In this document: positions 49,109-57,059 of the stretch, in pieces
Layout: the number at the start of each line of letters is the position of its first letter
Position numbering within the stretch: the stretch's first letter is position 1
From: an uncultured Gammaproteobacteria bacterium
GTDB taxonomy: Bacteria; Pseudomonadota; Gammaproteobacteria; GCA-001735895
NCBI GenBank assembly: GCA_947259485.1
Contig: CAMYLU010000001.1
Location: forward strand, 1 to 64,000
Reading direction: 5' to 3'
Length of the DNA: 64,000 nt
The notes under the pieces: model-generated
Databases searched by the model: none
The model's input: the letters and a program-made list of their open reading frames with translations, nothing else
What the model was told of the DNA's origin: nothing
Translations under genes and position numbers: made by a program

Positions 49109-49372
49109 TCAGGTTTTGGTCGTTGGTTTGCGTGCGGCGTAGGCCGAGTAGCCCAGTGTCGAGCGTTCGTTGAGATTTGCGGCGTATTCCTTGACGTACG
49201 CGGTCACCGATTTAAGGGTGCCGGATCGCTTTCCTTTTATTTCCGAGGTGCCCTCACCAATGACATATTCATACCACTCCCCTTCGGTCACGCCGTCGGG
49301 TGGATCAGTTTTCTCTATGCTGGTGACCGGAAACTTGCGCACACTTACTTCACTATCGGATGAATCAGCCAT
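49109..49372 (-). CDS. Small conserved-looking hypothetical protein
   Basis: 87 residues, not recognised. It is hydrophilic, without membrane segment or signal, and has a central region EGEWYEYVIGEGTSEIKGKR-like pattern (quoted in part: WYEYVIGEG) followed by a basic C-terminus ending ARKPTTKT. It lies 26 bases after rhlE in the same direction, so it may be co-transcribed. Codon use looks like that of neighbours. Confidence 0.6.
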   Translation of the reverse strand: MADSSDSEVSVRKFPVTSIEKTDPPDGVTEGEWYEYVIGEGTSEIKGKRSGTLKSVTAYVKEYAANLNERSTLGYSAYAARKPTTKT

Positions 49373-49398
49373 AATTTTTTCCTAAAACCTCTATTTTA

Positions 49399-50691
49399 TC
49401 AGGCAGCCGCACGCCGACCTTGTTTGTAGCGCTGGTTTTTACCCTGTTGCGCAGTGTTTTTCGATTGACCCTTACCTTTGTGCTGAAAACGCCGTTTCGG
49501 CTTGTTCCTGGTTTGGGGCCGCCCGCGCTCGATTGGTTCCGCCTTTATCGAGTCATCAGGCTCGTATCCCTCGATTATGCGTTTCGGAATCTGGCACTTG
49601 ATCACGCGTTCAATATCCCTGAGCAATTTCAGTTCATCGATACATACCAGCGAAACCGCTTCACCCTCGCGCCCAGCGCGACCGGTGCGACCGATGCGAT
49701 GCACGTAGTCTTCGGGGACGTTGGGTAAATCATAATTGACCACGTGCGGCAACTGATCGATATCGAGTCCGCGCGCCGCGATGTCGGTTGCCACCAACAC
49801 CTGGATCTTGCCAGCCTTGAAGTCTGCAAGCGCTCGGGTTCGCGCACCCTGGCTCTTGTTGCCATGGATTGCGGAGGCATCGATACCATCGGTAATCAGC
49901 TGCGCGGCTAACCGGTTTGCGCCATGCTTGGTGCGGCTGAAAACCAACACCTGTTGCCAGCGATTGGCGCCGATCAGCTGCGACAGCAGTTCACGCTTGC
50001 GGTTCTTGTCGACGGGATGAATAACCTGCTGGATGGTTTCCACGGCAGTGTTGCGCCTGGCGACTTCGACCAGGGCGGGCGACTTCAGCAGGCCATTGGC
50101 GAGCTTCTTGATATCGTCCGAAAAGGTAGCCGAGAACAGCAGGGTTTGCTTCTGTTTCGGAACCAGGGCAAGCAGCTTGCGGATATCGTGAATAAAACCC
50201 ATGTCGAGCATACGGTCAGCTTCGTCAAGTACCAGCAATTCTACACTAGAAAGGTCCACAGATCTCTGGCCAACATGATCGAGCAGTCTGCCCGGGGTGG
50301 CAACCAGGATGTCGACGCCGCGAATCAGTTTCTGCTTTTGCGGATTAATGCTGACCCCGCCAAATACCACGGCTGATTTCAACGGCAGCCACTTGCCGTA
50401 ATTATTTATGCTTTCGGCAACCTGTGCTGCAAGTTCCCGGGTGGGTGTTACCACCAACGCACGGATGACGCGACGCCCATTTTGTGGCGGCCTGGTTGCT
50501 GCCAGGCGCTGTAACAGGGGCAGGGTAAATCCGGCGGTTTTACCGGTTCCGGTTTGTGCACTGCCCATCAGGTCCCGGCCTTTGAGTATGAGCGGGATCG
50601 CTTGCTTTTGTATCGGGGTGGGCGTGCTATAGCCTTTTTCGGATACAGCACGGACTAACTCGGCCTTAAGGCCAAGATCATTAAATGACAT
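49399..50691 (-). CDS. rhlE: DEAD-box RNA helicase RhlE
   Basis: 430 residues from the ATG at 50691 ([16 protein letters not shown]); a GGAG site lies 11 bases upstream. Motifs: Q motif with PTPIQ, Walker A AQTGTGKT (45-52), DEAD box (VLDEADRM), SAT, and the C-terminal [10 protein letters not shown]. The tail is basic (Arg, Lys, Gln), typical of RhlE, which remodels ribosomal precursors and degradosome RNAs. A small inverted repeat lies in its leader. Confidence 0.93.
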   Translation of the reverse strand: MSFNDLGLKAELVRAVSEKGYSTPTPIQKQAIPLILKGRDLMGSAQTGTGKTAGFTLPLLQRLAATRPPQNGRRVIRALVVTPTRELAAQVAESINNYGKWLPLKSAVVFGGVSINPQKQKLIRGVDILVATPGRLLDHVGQRSVDLSSVELLVLDEADRMLDMGFIHDIRKLLALVPKQKQTLLFSATFSDDIKKLANGLLKSPALVEVARRNTAVETIQQVIHPVDKNRKRELLSQLIGANRWQQVLVFSRTKHGANRLAAQLITDGIDASAIHGNKSQGARTRALADFKAGKIQVLVATDIAARGLDIDQLPHVVNYDLPNVPEDYVHRIGRTGRAGREGEAVSLVCIDELKLLRDIERVIKCQIPKRIIEGYEPDDSIKAEPIERGRPQTRNKPKRRFQHKGKGQSKNTAQQGKNQRYKQGRRAAA

Positions 50692-50774
50692 GTTGTGAAA
50701 TTCTCCAGCAATCAACCCGCCAGATCACACTAATGCGACTGGAACGGCCAGGGTAGATTTAAACGCTTATGAGC

Positions 50775-50794
50775 GGGTAATCCTGAAAGATTAC
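50775..50794. repeat. Inverted repeat in the rhlE leader
   Basis: Perfect 7-bp arms GGTAATC (50775-50781) and GATTACC (50788-50794), six-base loop, 84 bases before the rhlE start. There is no T-run, so it is not a terminator. Helicase leaders often carry regulatory structure, but nothing further supports that here. Confidence 0.35.
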
Positions 50795-50882
50795 CGTTTA
50801 AAGACAGGTGCAGACCGATCGGCACCAGAAAGATTGCGCGCAGCATACACGAAAACACGCCGTATAGGTGATTTATATTAGT

Positions 50883-51536
50883 TTAGTCGTTATCGGTGAG
50901 CCCGGCGCCCGCACCCGCACGTGACTCCTCGGTAGCCGGGGCATAAGTCTCAAAAGCGAGTTCATTGATGCACTTGAAGGTGTTGCTATCGATTTGATAG
51001 GCGAACGTCGAAGGTAATTGTTGCGGCGTCGACAGGTCGTCCCGGTAACAGCTCACCGCATCAACCGCGGGCAGTAGCAAATCATCGCTGTTACCTTCGA
51101 TGCTGAGTCCGTTCTCAAAGCAACTCACACGCACACCTGCCCAGGCGGTGGTGAATACTGTTCGGTGACAACGCGCCGCTTGCCCCACGGTAGCGGCAAG
51201 CAACAGCGGGTAGGCGGTGGATCCAAGCTCGAACTTTTTACCTTCGAGCATTTGCGCCGAACGATCGGCAAGTGCCGCGCCGGTAATGATCGGACATAGC
51301 AAGCCACCGCTTGATTGCCAGGGCTGCGCGCTGCAGTTCGGAATAAGACCAAGGTAGTCCCTGTGTTTTAAGTATTGCAAATGCGCGAACAAGATTTCAG
51401 GACCGGGCAGGTTGAAAGCAGCCAGCCAGCGTGCAGCCTTGCCCGCCTCTTCGGCGATCCCCCATTCCAGGCCACGGGCGCGCGCGGCCTTGCGCAGGTA
51501 GGACTCGGTTTCAGCGAGCGTGAGGTTATAACTCAC
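50883..51536 (-). CDS. DUF3726-like protein of unknown function
   Basis: 217 residues from a GTG at 51536 that overlaps the upstream stop as GTGA; a longer frame to 51803 lies inside the previous gene and is rejected. The segment YNLTLAETESYLRKAARARG followed by WGIAEEAGKAARWL is the recognised DUF3726 opening. A mixed alpha/beta region follows with a C-terminal disordered tail. No catalytic motif is visible. It is the last gene of a four-gene operon with ALDH, a dipeptidase-like protein and a 558-residue protein. Confidence 0.7.
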   Translation of the reverse strand: MSYNLTLAETESYLRKAARARGLEWGIAEEAGKAARWLAAFNLPGPEILFAHLQYLKHRDYLGLIPNCSAQPWQSSGGLLCPIITGAALADRSAQMLEGKKFELGSTAYPLLLAATVGQAARCHRTVFTTAWAGVRVSCFENGLSIEGNSDDLLLPAVDAVSCYRDDLSTPQQLPSTFAYQIDSNTFKCINELAFETYAPATEESRAGAGAGLTDND

Positions 51537-53209
51537 GGTGCCGCTGCAAGTAACTCGTATGGGAATGGCGCATCCTGGTACATGCAGATACGTACCCAGC
51601 GGTCCGAGCGCGGGTCGAACTTGGTGGCGCCGAAGAACGACAGCTTGCAACGCAAAATATCGATCGGCAGCATGTCGGCCGCAATGAGGTTGTCCTGGAT
51701 TTCGGCAAAGGGGCGCGAAGCCAGGTTCTGCACGCGCCGTGCCGTATGGCGGTGCTGGGGATGGGCCAGCAGAAATTCTGCCGTAGTCGGTCCGTCGCTC
51801 CATGACTTCAAGGCCGCGTGCAGTTGCTTGATGTCACAACCAACTGCGAGCGGTAATTCATATTCGGCGCCAGGCTCCTCAAACCGCTCACCGACGCGGG
51901 GCTCGAGTTTTTCCGCCGAGGTGTACCAGAAGCGCGCGCGATTTTGCGGCTGATCATAGTCGACCTTTAGGGCCCATTCGCATTGTTTTTCGATAATCTC
52001 GCGCAGGCGCGCAAGCGGCATCGCACCGTCGATGAAAAAGCTCAGATGCTCATCGGCGTCCATGCACTGGGTTAATTCATCAACCAGTTCAGCGTAGGGT
52101 TCGAGTAACAATGACACCAACTGCTCCTGTCCTTCCAGCGACAAGTTATCTTCCGCCCAACGATAGAAGCGGTCCCAGGGATGATCATCGCCAAGCAATT
52201 CACTGCCAATGTAACCTGCCATTTGCTCGAGGTCGGAGGCCAGGGCTTTCAATTTTTCAATCTGGATCGGATGCTGCGAATGCCATTGCGAAACGTTGAA
52301 GCAGGCATGTTCGAAATGTTGTTTAAACTCGTCGATCGACGCCGGCGCAGCCTGCGCCAGCGAACGCACGCGCGCGAGCGCTTCTTCGCGTGCCATCATC
52401 CAGTTATTGAGTAACGCCGGGTGATTAATTAGAAACGGCGCCATGCCGAGACCGGTGGAATTACCCACGCCGATGCGGCGACGCAATTCGGGATCGATGG
52501 TAACCGCCTGGCCGCCACCACGGACACTGGCAATATGCTCGACCAGGTCGATCGAAAACGCTCGCGTCAGCCACACCGATAACAATTCGGCCTGAAACGG
52601 GCCGCTCAGCTCCGGTCGTTCGGCAATTGTCAGTCGATCGGCTGCGCCAAATTTGCCGGATCCGTAAACCGCGGTAGTGCGCATCAGGTAACCCACCGCT
52701 TCAAGCTGGTCGCGATCAGGCTGCTGGCCATGCGCAAGACACTCGATAACGTGTTGCCATAACCGCACCGAACGATTCGCGCGCGACAGGCTGAGCTCGG
52801 AGTCGGAAATACGGCCCGCCTCCTGCTTCGGCACGTTCTGCTCGAGGCGGTCGAGATCGGCCTCGCTCGGAATACCATCGAAAAGCGTGAAAGTGGCATC
52901 CCAGGCTGTCGCGATAACGCGATCGGAACGCATGTCGTCGGATAAGTCATGCGAAAAGGCTACCAGCGAGTAGGTTCGTGCGGGTCCGTATACCGTGTAA
53001 ACCGCACGTCCGAATCCCTGCTCATCGATCGCCCACAGGTTGCGTTTGAATTTCCAGTCCTCTTTTTTGAGGCGCCGCAATAACGTGCGCATGAATGACA
53101 ACCGGGTCTGGTGAAAGCTGCCCATGCGCGCCAGTCGCATCACCACTTCGGGTGGTCTGCGGTAGCCCGCCGCCGCCGGCATCGGATTTTTATCAGCGCA
53201 GTCGCTCAT
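51533..53209 (-). CDS. Large conserved-looking protein of unknown function (558 aa)
   Basis: 558 residues, not recognised. No signal peptide or membrane helix. It is mixed helical with many aromatic and charged residues; a GGGQAV loop and a central RRRIGVGNSTGLGMAPFLIN segment look like a nucleotide- or substrate-binding loop, but no family motif fits. It starts two bases after the dipeptidase-like stop and overlaps the DUF3726 start by four bases, so it is expressed with them. It is probably a cytoplasmic enzyme or chaperone of the pathway. Confidence 0.7.
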   Translation of the reverse strand: MSDCADKNPMPAAAGYRRPPEVVMRLARMGSFHQTRLSFMRTLLRRLKKEDWKFKRNLWAIDEQGFGRAVYTVYGPARTYSLVAFSHDLSDDMRSDRVIATAWDATFTLFDGIPSEADLDRLEQNVPKQEAGRISDSELSLSRANRSVRLWQHVIECLAHGQQPDRDQLEAVGYLMRTTAVYGSGKFGAADRLTIAERPELSGPFQAELLSVWLTRAFSIDLVEHIASVRGGGQAVTIDPELRRRIGVGNSTGLGMAPFLINHPALLNNWMMAREEALARVRSLAQAAPASIDEFKQHFEHACFNVSQWHSQHPIQIEKLKALASDLEQMAGYIGSELLGDDHPWDRFYRWAEDNLSLEGQEQLVSLLLEPYAELVDELTQCMDADEHLSFFIDGAMPLARLREIIEKQCEWALKVDYDQPQNRARFWYTSAEKLEPRVGERFEEPGAEYELPLAVGCDIKQLHAALKSWSDGPTTAEFLLAHPQHRHTARRVQNLASRPFAEIQDNLIAADMLPIDILRCKLSFFGATKFDPRSDRWVRICMYQDAPFPYELLAAAP

Positions 53210-53211
53210 GC

Positions 53212-54201
53212 TTAATAATCCGGCCCAAAGTTTTCATCGAAGAATCGCAGCCAGTTGTTGCCCATGATTTTCGCGGTGTCCGTAACGTCGAAACCGACCT
53301 CAAGCAAACCCTTTTCGACATTGCCGAATTCGCGATTATCATGGAACCATTCCGGCATTGGCGGGAAGCCGGCATTGCTAGCCGAACCCTCGCCGTAATC
53401 GATCTTCTTGGTCCAGCGGCCAACGCGCATCCATTCGACCACCGAGTCCGGTTGATCCTGGCACAGGTCGGAACCGAGCCCGATATGGTCGACGCCCATG
53501 ACCTCGGCGCAATCGGCAATCATCTGGCAAAAACTCTGCAGGCTGCAGTCGCTACCATCCTTTAGGTGATGGGGGTACATGCTAAAACCCAGCATGCCAC
53601 CGGTTTCGCCCAGACCTATTAGAATTGCGTCCGACTTGTTGCGTAAAGCGGGATGCCAGAATGCCGGGTTGGCGTGCGTCACCACGATTGGACGGGCACT
53701 GACTTCGATCGCTTCCAGGGTCGAACGCTCAGCCGAATGACTCATATCGACGACCAGGCCGACACGGTTCATTTCCGCGATCACTTCACGACCCATGCGG
53801 GTCACACCGGTATCTTCGGTTTCGTAGCAGCCGGTGGCCAGCAGTGACTGGTTGTTATAGGTCAGCTGCATGAAGCGCGCGCCGAGCGTATGTAAAATCT
53901 CGACCAGGCGAATATCGTCTTCAATCGGTGACGGATTCTGAAAACCGTAAAAAATCGCGGTGCGCTTGGTATCCCGCGCGAGACGCACATCGTCACCGGT
54001 GAAGCCCTGGAAAATCAGGTGCGGAAAACGCTCGAAGTGGCTGTTCCACTGTTCCATGTTGGCCACGGTTTCACGAAAGTTTTCATGGTAGGCAATGGTG
54101 ACATGAACTGCATCGACCCCGCCGGCGCGCATTTGCTCGAAGATTTTCTCGGACCAGTTGGCGTATTGCAGCGCATCGATGCGATATGGGATTTCGGTCA
54201 T
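53212..54201 (-). CDS. Membrane-dipeptidase-like (M19) metal hydrolase
   Basis: 329 residues, renal dipeptidase (M19) fold. The bridging-glutamate region (CYETEDTGVTRMG), the metal histidines in VVDMSHSAE and VVTHANP, and the IGLGSDLCQ segment are present. The usual N-terminal HxD pair is replaced by IDALQY, so one metal site is altered. Not exported, whereas many relatives are. It overlaps the ALDH stop by four bases. Together with ALDH it suggests breakdown of a dipeptide or cyclic/acylated amino-acid compound, but the substrate is unknown. Confidence 0.82.
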   Translation of the reverse strand: MTEIPYRIDALQYANWSEKIFEQMRAGGVDAVHVTIAYHENFRETVANMEQWNSHFERFPHLIFQGFTGDDVRLARDTKRTAIFYGFQNPSPIEDDIRLVEILHTLGARFMQLTYNNQSLLATGCYETEDTGVTRMGREVIAEMNRVGLVVDMSHSAERSTLEAIEVSARPIVVTHANPAFWHPALRNKSDAILIGLGETGGMLGFSMYPHHLKDGSDCSLQSFCQMIADCAEVMGVDHIGLGSDLCQDQPDSVVEWMRVGRWTKKIDYGEGSASNAGFPPMPEWFHDNREFGNVEKGLLEVGFDVTDTAKIMGNNWLRFFDENFGPDY

Positions 54202-55649
54202 GCCGGATTACCGCTTGCGATATAGGCCGTTTTGACCGTGGTGTAAAACTCCTGGGCATACTGTCCCTGCTCGCGCGGGCCGTAAGACGACTCGCCGCGC
54301 CCACCGAAGGGCACATGGTAATCGGTGCCGGCCGTCGGCAGGTTAACCATCACGCAGCCGGTTTTTACATTGCGGCGGAAATGCGTCGCCCGCGCGAGAC
54401 TGCTGGTAATAATTCCCGCCGTCAAACCAAATCGGGTGTCGTTGACGGTTGCGAGCGCCTCGTCGTAGGAATCAACCTTGATAACGCAGGCGATCGGCGC
54501 AAATAATTCCTCGCGATTGACCTGCCAGTCATTGCGCGTGCCGACAAATACCGCCGGGGTCATAAAGTAACCCTCGGTTTCACGCTCGACATGCTCACCG
54601 CCACAAAGCAGCTCGCCACCTTCTTTTTGCGCAAGCTCGACATTGGCCAGGTTTTGCTGCAACTGGGCGTCGCTCGAAACCGGGCCGATCTGGGTGCCCG
54701 GTTCGAGTGCATGCCCGACTACCATGTTACGCGCACCCTCGACCAGGCGTTCAACGAAATTGTCATGCACCGTCTTGTGCACCACGACGCGTGACGAGGC
54801 CGTACATTTTTGACCGGTGCTACCGAAAGCGCCGCCCAGCGCGCAGGCGAGCGCGGTATCCAGATCAGCGTCATCCATGATCGCGAGCGCGTTCTTGGAA
54901 CCCATTTCGAGCTGAACCTTGGTGAAATTGGTAACCGCCGACTGCGCGATACCGCGCCCCACCGGGACCGAACCGGTAAAGCTGATCGCGTTGACCTGCG
55001 GGCTTTCGACGAGTTCCTGGCCGACTCCACTGCCCGAGCCCATAACCAGGTTGAACAATCCCGCCGGGACGTCCTGCCGCGAAATGATCTCTGCAAGTGC
55101 GACCGCACTTGCGGGCACCAGGTTGGCGGGTTTCCAGATCACCGCGTTACCAAATGCGAGCGCGGGCGCAATTTTCCATACCGCGGTCGCAATCGGAAAA
55201 TTCCATGGGGAAATGACAGCCACGGTACCCACCGGTTCGCGGCGTACATCAACTTCGATGCCTTCACGTACCGAGTCGGCATTGTCACCGATCTGGCGCA
55301 GTGCCTCGGCGGCATAGTAGGTGAAAAACTGGCCCGAGCGATAAACCTCGCCCTTGCCCTCGGGCTGGGTTTTACCTTCTTCGCGCGCGAGCAAGGTGCC
55401 GAGTTCCTCGCAACGATCGATCAATTCATTACCGATGGCCATCAACACGTTGTAACGACGTTCGAGCCCGGCACCCGCCCATTCGCGTTGCGCGGCCTGC
55501 GCGGCATCGAGCGCTCGCTGCAATTGCGCGCTATCGGCCTGGGCGTACTGACCGATGGTATCGGACAAATCGGAGGGGTTGATATTAGCGATTTCACTGG
55601 CACCGGCGAGCCATTCGCCAGCAATGAAATTTTTATTCAGGTTAGACAT
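54198..55649 (-). CDS. NAD(P)-dependent aldehyde dehydrogenase (alpha-ketoglutaric semialdehyde type)
   Basis: 483 residues from the ATG at 55649, with a GGGA site upstream; a frame to 55700 is less supported. ALDH motifs: PWNFP, the general base glutamate in QLEMGSKN, and the nucleophile cysteine in TGQKCTASSR. The opening NFIAGEWL and NPSDLSDTIGQY fit the alpha-ketoglutaric semialdehyde dehydrogenase group (2,5-dioxovalerate to 2-oxoglutarate), though close subgroups look alike. First gene of the four-gene operon. Confidence 0.87.
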   Translation of the reverse strand: MSNLNKNFIAGEWLAGASEIANINPSDLSDTIGQYAQADSAQLQRALDAAQAAQREWAGAGLERRYNVLMAIGNELIDRCEELGTLLAREEGKTQPEGKGEVYRSGQFFTYYAAEALRQIGDNADSVREGIEVDVRREPVGTVAVISPWNFPIATAVWKIAPALAFGNAVIWKPANLVPASAVALAEIISRQDVPAGLFNLVMGSGSGVGQELVESPQVNAISFTGSVPVGRGIAQSAVTNFTKVQLEMGSKNALAIMDDADLDTALACALGGAFGSTGQKCTASSRVVVHKTVHDNFVERLVEGARNMVVGHALEPGTQIGPVSSDAQLQQNLANVELAQKEGGELLCGGEHVERETEGYFMTPAVFVGTRNDWQVNREELFAPIACVIKVDSYDEALATVNDTRFGLTAGIITSSLARATHFRRNVKTGCVMVNLPTAGTDYHVPFGGRGESSYGPREQGQYAQEFYTTVKTAYIASGNPA

Positions 55650-55763
55650 TACATTTCCCGCAAACGGCTCATAGTTGCCATACACAATAAGTCCGGTCAT
55701 TCACGCCGTCAATGATTAAACCATTAAAAGAATCGTGCAGAAATAGCCGGGAGCAATCCAGAC

Positions 55764-55893
55764 GCCACCTTGGAAAATAGCCCACAAAAGGCGCTGCCAA
55801 CCGGCGCGAGCGCCGGTTGGTCCATCCATGGAGACGCTTGAAGCTCGGCATCCATGCCTCGCTACACTTTTGTGGGCTATTCTCCAAGATGGC
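55764..55893. repeat. Dispersed hairpin element, copy B (about 130 bp), inverted
   Basis: Outer arms 55764-55791 and 55864-55893 pair (GGAAAATAGCCCACAAAAG with CTTTTGTGGGCTATTCTCC). The inner hairpin has 11-bp arms at 55797-55807 and 55810-55820. Reverse-complemented, it aligns with copy A at 43074-43219 through the CCATGGATGGACC segment, the inner hairpin and the GTGT-GCGAGGCA segment. It lies between the MBL gene and the ALDH start, which are otherwise 230 bases apart. Confidence 0.8.
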
Positions 55894-55932
55894 TAACGAA
55901 AATATCGATAGCCGATAGAGTAGTAACTGCGA

Positions 55933-56979
55933 TTAATTGAGGACGAGGGTGTCGCCGATCCTGGCGGGCTGGAACTGTTCAAGGTCAAGGCCGCGGCGGT
56001 TCATTTCCTCGACTAGTAGTTGCGCGGGTTCGAGTATCGGCTCAATGGTCAACTGGAAAGTGCCCCAGTGGATCGGCAACGATTGCTGCGCGTTTACCTC
56101 GAGGTGAATGTCGATCGCCTGGGCCGGGTCGACATGTGCGCTCTCCATGAAATAACGCGGTGCATAGGCACCGATGGGAATCATCGCCAGGCGAAACGGG
56201 CCCAGGCGTTTGCCAATGTCCTTGAAATAGCGTTCGTTATAACCGGTATCCCCGGCAAACCAGCTGTTGAAACCTGCAATATCGACAGCCCATCCACCCC
56301 ACAGGGTTTTGTTGGTGTCCCAGGGCGTGCGTTTCGACCAATGCTGTGCCGGCGTCATCGTCACTTCGACCTGGTCATTGAAGCGATGCTTCTCCCACCA
56401 ATCGAGTTCGACTACGCGCTCATCGGAAATTCCGCGCTCGACAAACCAGGCCTTTAGTCCCAGCGGCACATACCAGAGTACCGAATCGCCAAACATATCG
56501 ACGGTACGATGATCGAGCGAATCATAGTGGTTGTGCGACAGCAAGATGAAATCAACCTTTGGCATTTGCTCGAAGCTCAGCGCAGGCTGGGTATAGCGTG
56601 GCTCGACCGCAAATTCGTAGTAAAACGGGTACTGGGTGAGGTGCGGATCGGTCAGATAGCTGATGCCGTTATATTGCACCAACGCGGTTGCATGCCCGAT
56701 CCAGGTCACCCGCGGCCGGGTTGCGAAAGACTCGATCAAATCCAGATCAGCTTTGCCGACGATCGACCTGATTTCCTCGGAATCGCGCGGTGGCGGGTCG
56801 CCCTCTCGCAAGCGCATAAAAAAATGTCCTAGAAACGAACCCGTCTTGGTACTAACGAATTCGCCGTTACCATGATGCGCTTTTGCCGGGTCGAATTCGA
56901 CGCCTGTGTAAACACAACCCAGCAGTAAAAGGCAGAGTGTGCCGAGAATCGTCGGCCTGAATTTATCTGGTTTTTTCAC
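55933..56979 (-). CDS. Metallo-beta-lactamase-fold lipoprotein (NAPE-PLD-like)
   Basis: 348 residues. The signal ends in a lipobox (LLLLGCVY, Cys22), so it is anchored in the envelope. MBL motifs: HNHYDSLDH (HxHxDH form), a histidine in the ARY...HVDPAQA region, and HWGTF near the end; GDTGYNERYF carries the bridging aspartate. The set fits the NAPE-PLD/RomA-like phosphodiesterase group that acts on lipids. Substrate unknown. It is monocistronic in appearance, with the hairpin element downstream. Confidence 0.85.
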   Translation of the reverse strand: MKKPDKFRPTILGTLCLLLLGCVYTGVEFDPAKAHHGNGEFVSTKTGSFLGHFFMRLREGDPPPRDSEEIRSIVGKADLDLIESFATRPRVTWIGHATALVQYNGISYLTDPHLTQYPFYYEFAVEPRYTQPALSFEQMPKVDFILLSHNHYDSLDHRTVDMFGDSVLWYVPLGLKAWFVERGISDERVVELDWWEKHRFNDQVEVTMTPAQHWSKRTPWDTNKTLWGGWAVDIAGFNSWFAGDTGYNERYFKDIGKRLGPFRLAMIPIGAYAPRYFMESAHVDPAQAIDIHLEVNAQQSLPIHWGTFQLTIEPILEPAQLLVEEMNRRGLDLEQFQPARIGDTLVLN

Positions 56980-57059
56980 CCACCTTCCTGCAACTTTATT
57001 GCAGCTATTATACGGGAGAGGCGTGGTAACAGATCAATTGTCAATTCCAGGGATTCGCG

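Noticed and set aside
51537..51803. N-terminal extension of the DUF3726 gene
   Set aside because: It lies within the 558-residue gene; the GTG at 51536 with a GTGA overlap and the family's N-terminal motif explain the start.
54810..55715. 301-residue plus-strand reading frame antisense to ALDH
   Set aside because: Shadow of ALDH; codon pattern follows the minus-strand gene.
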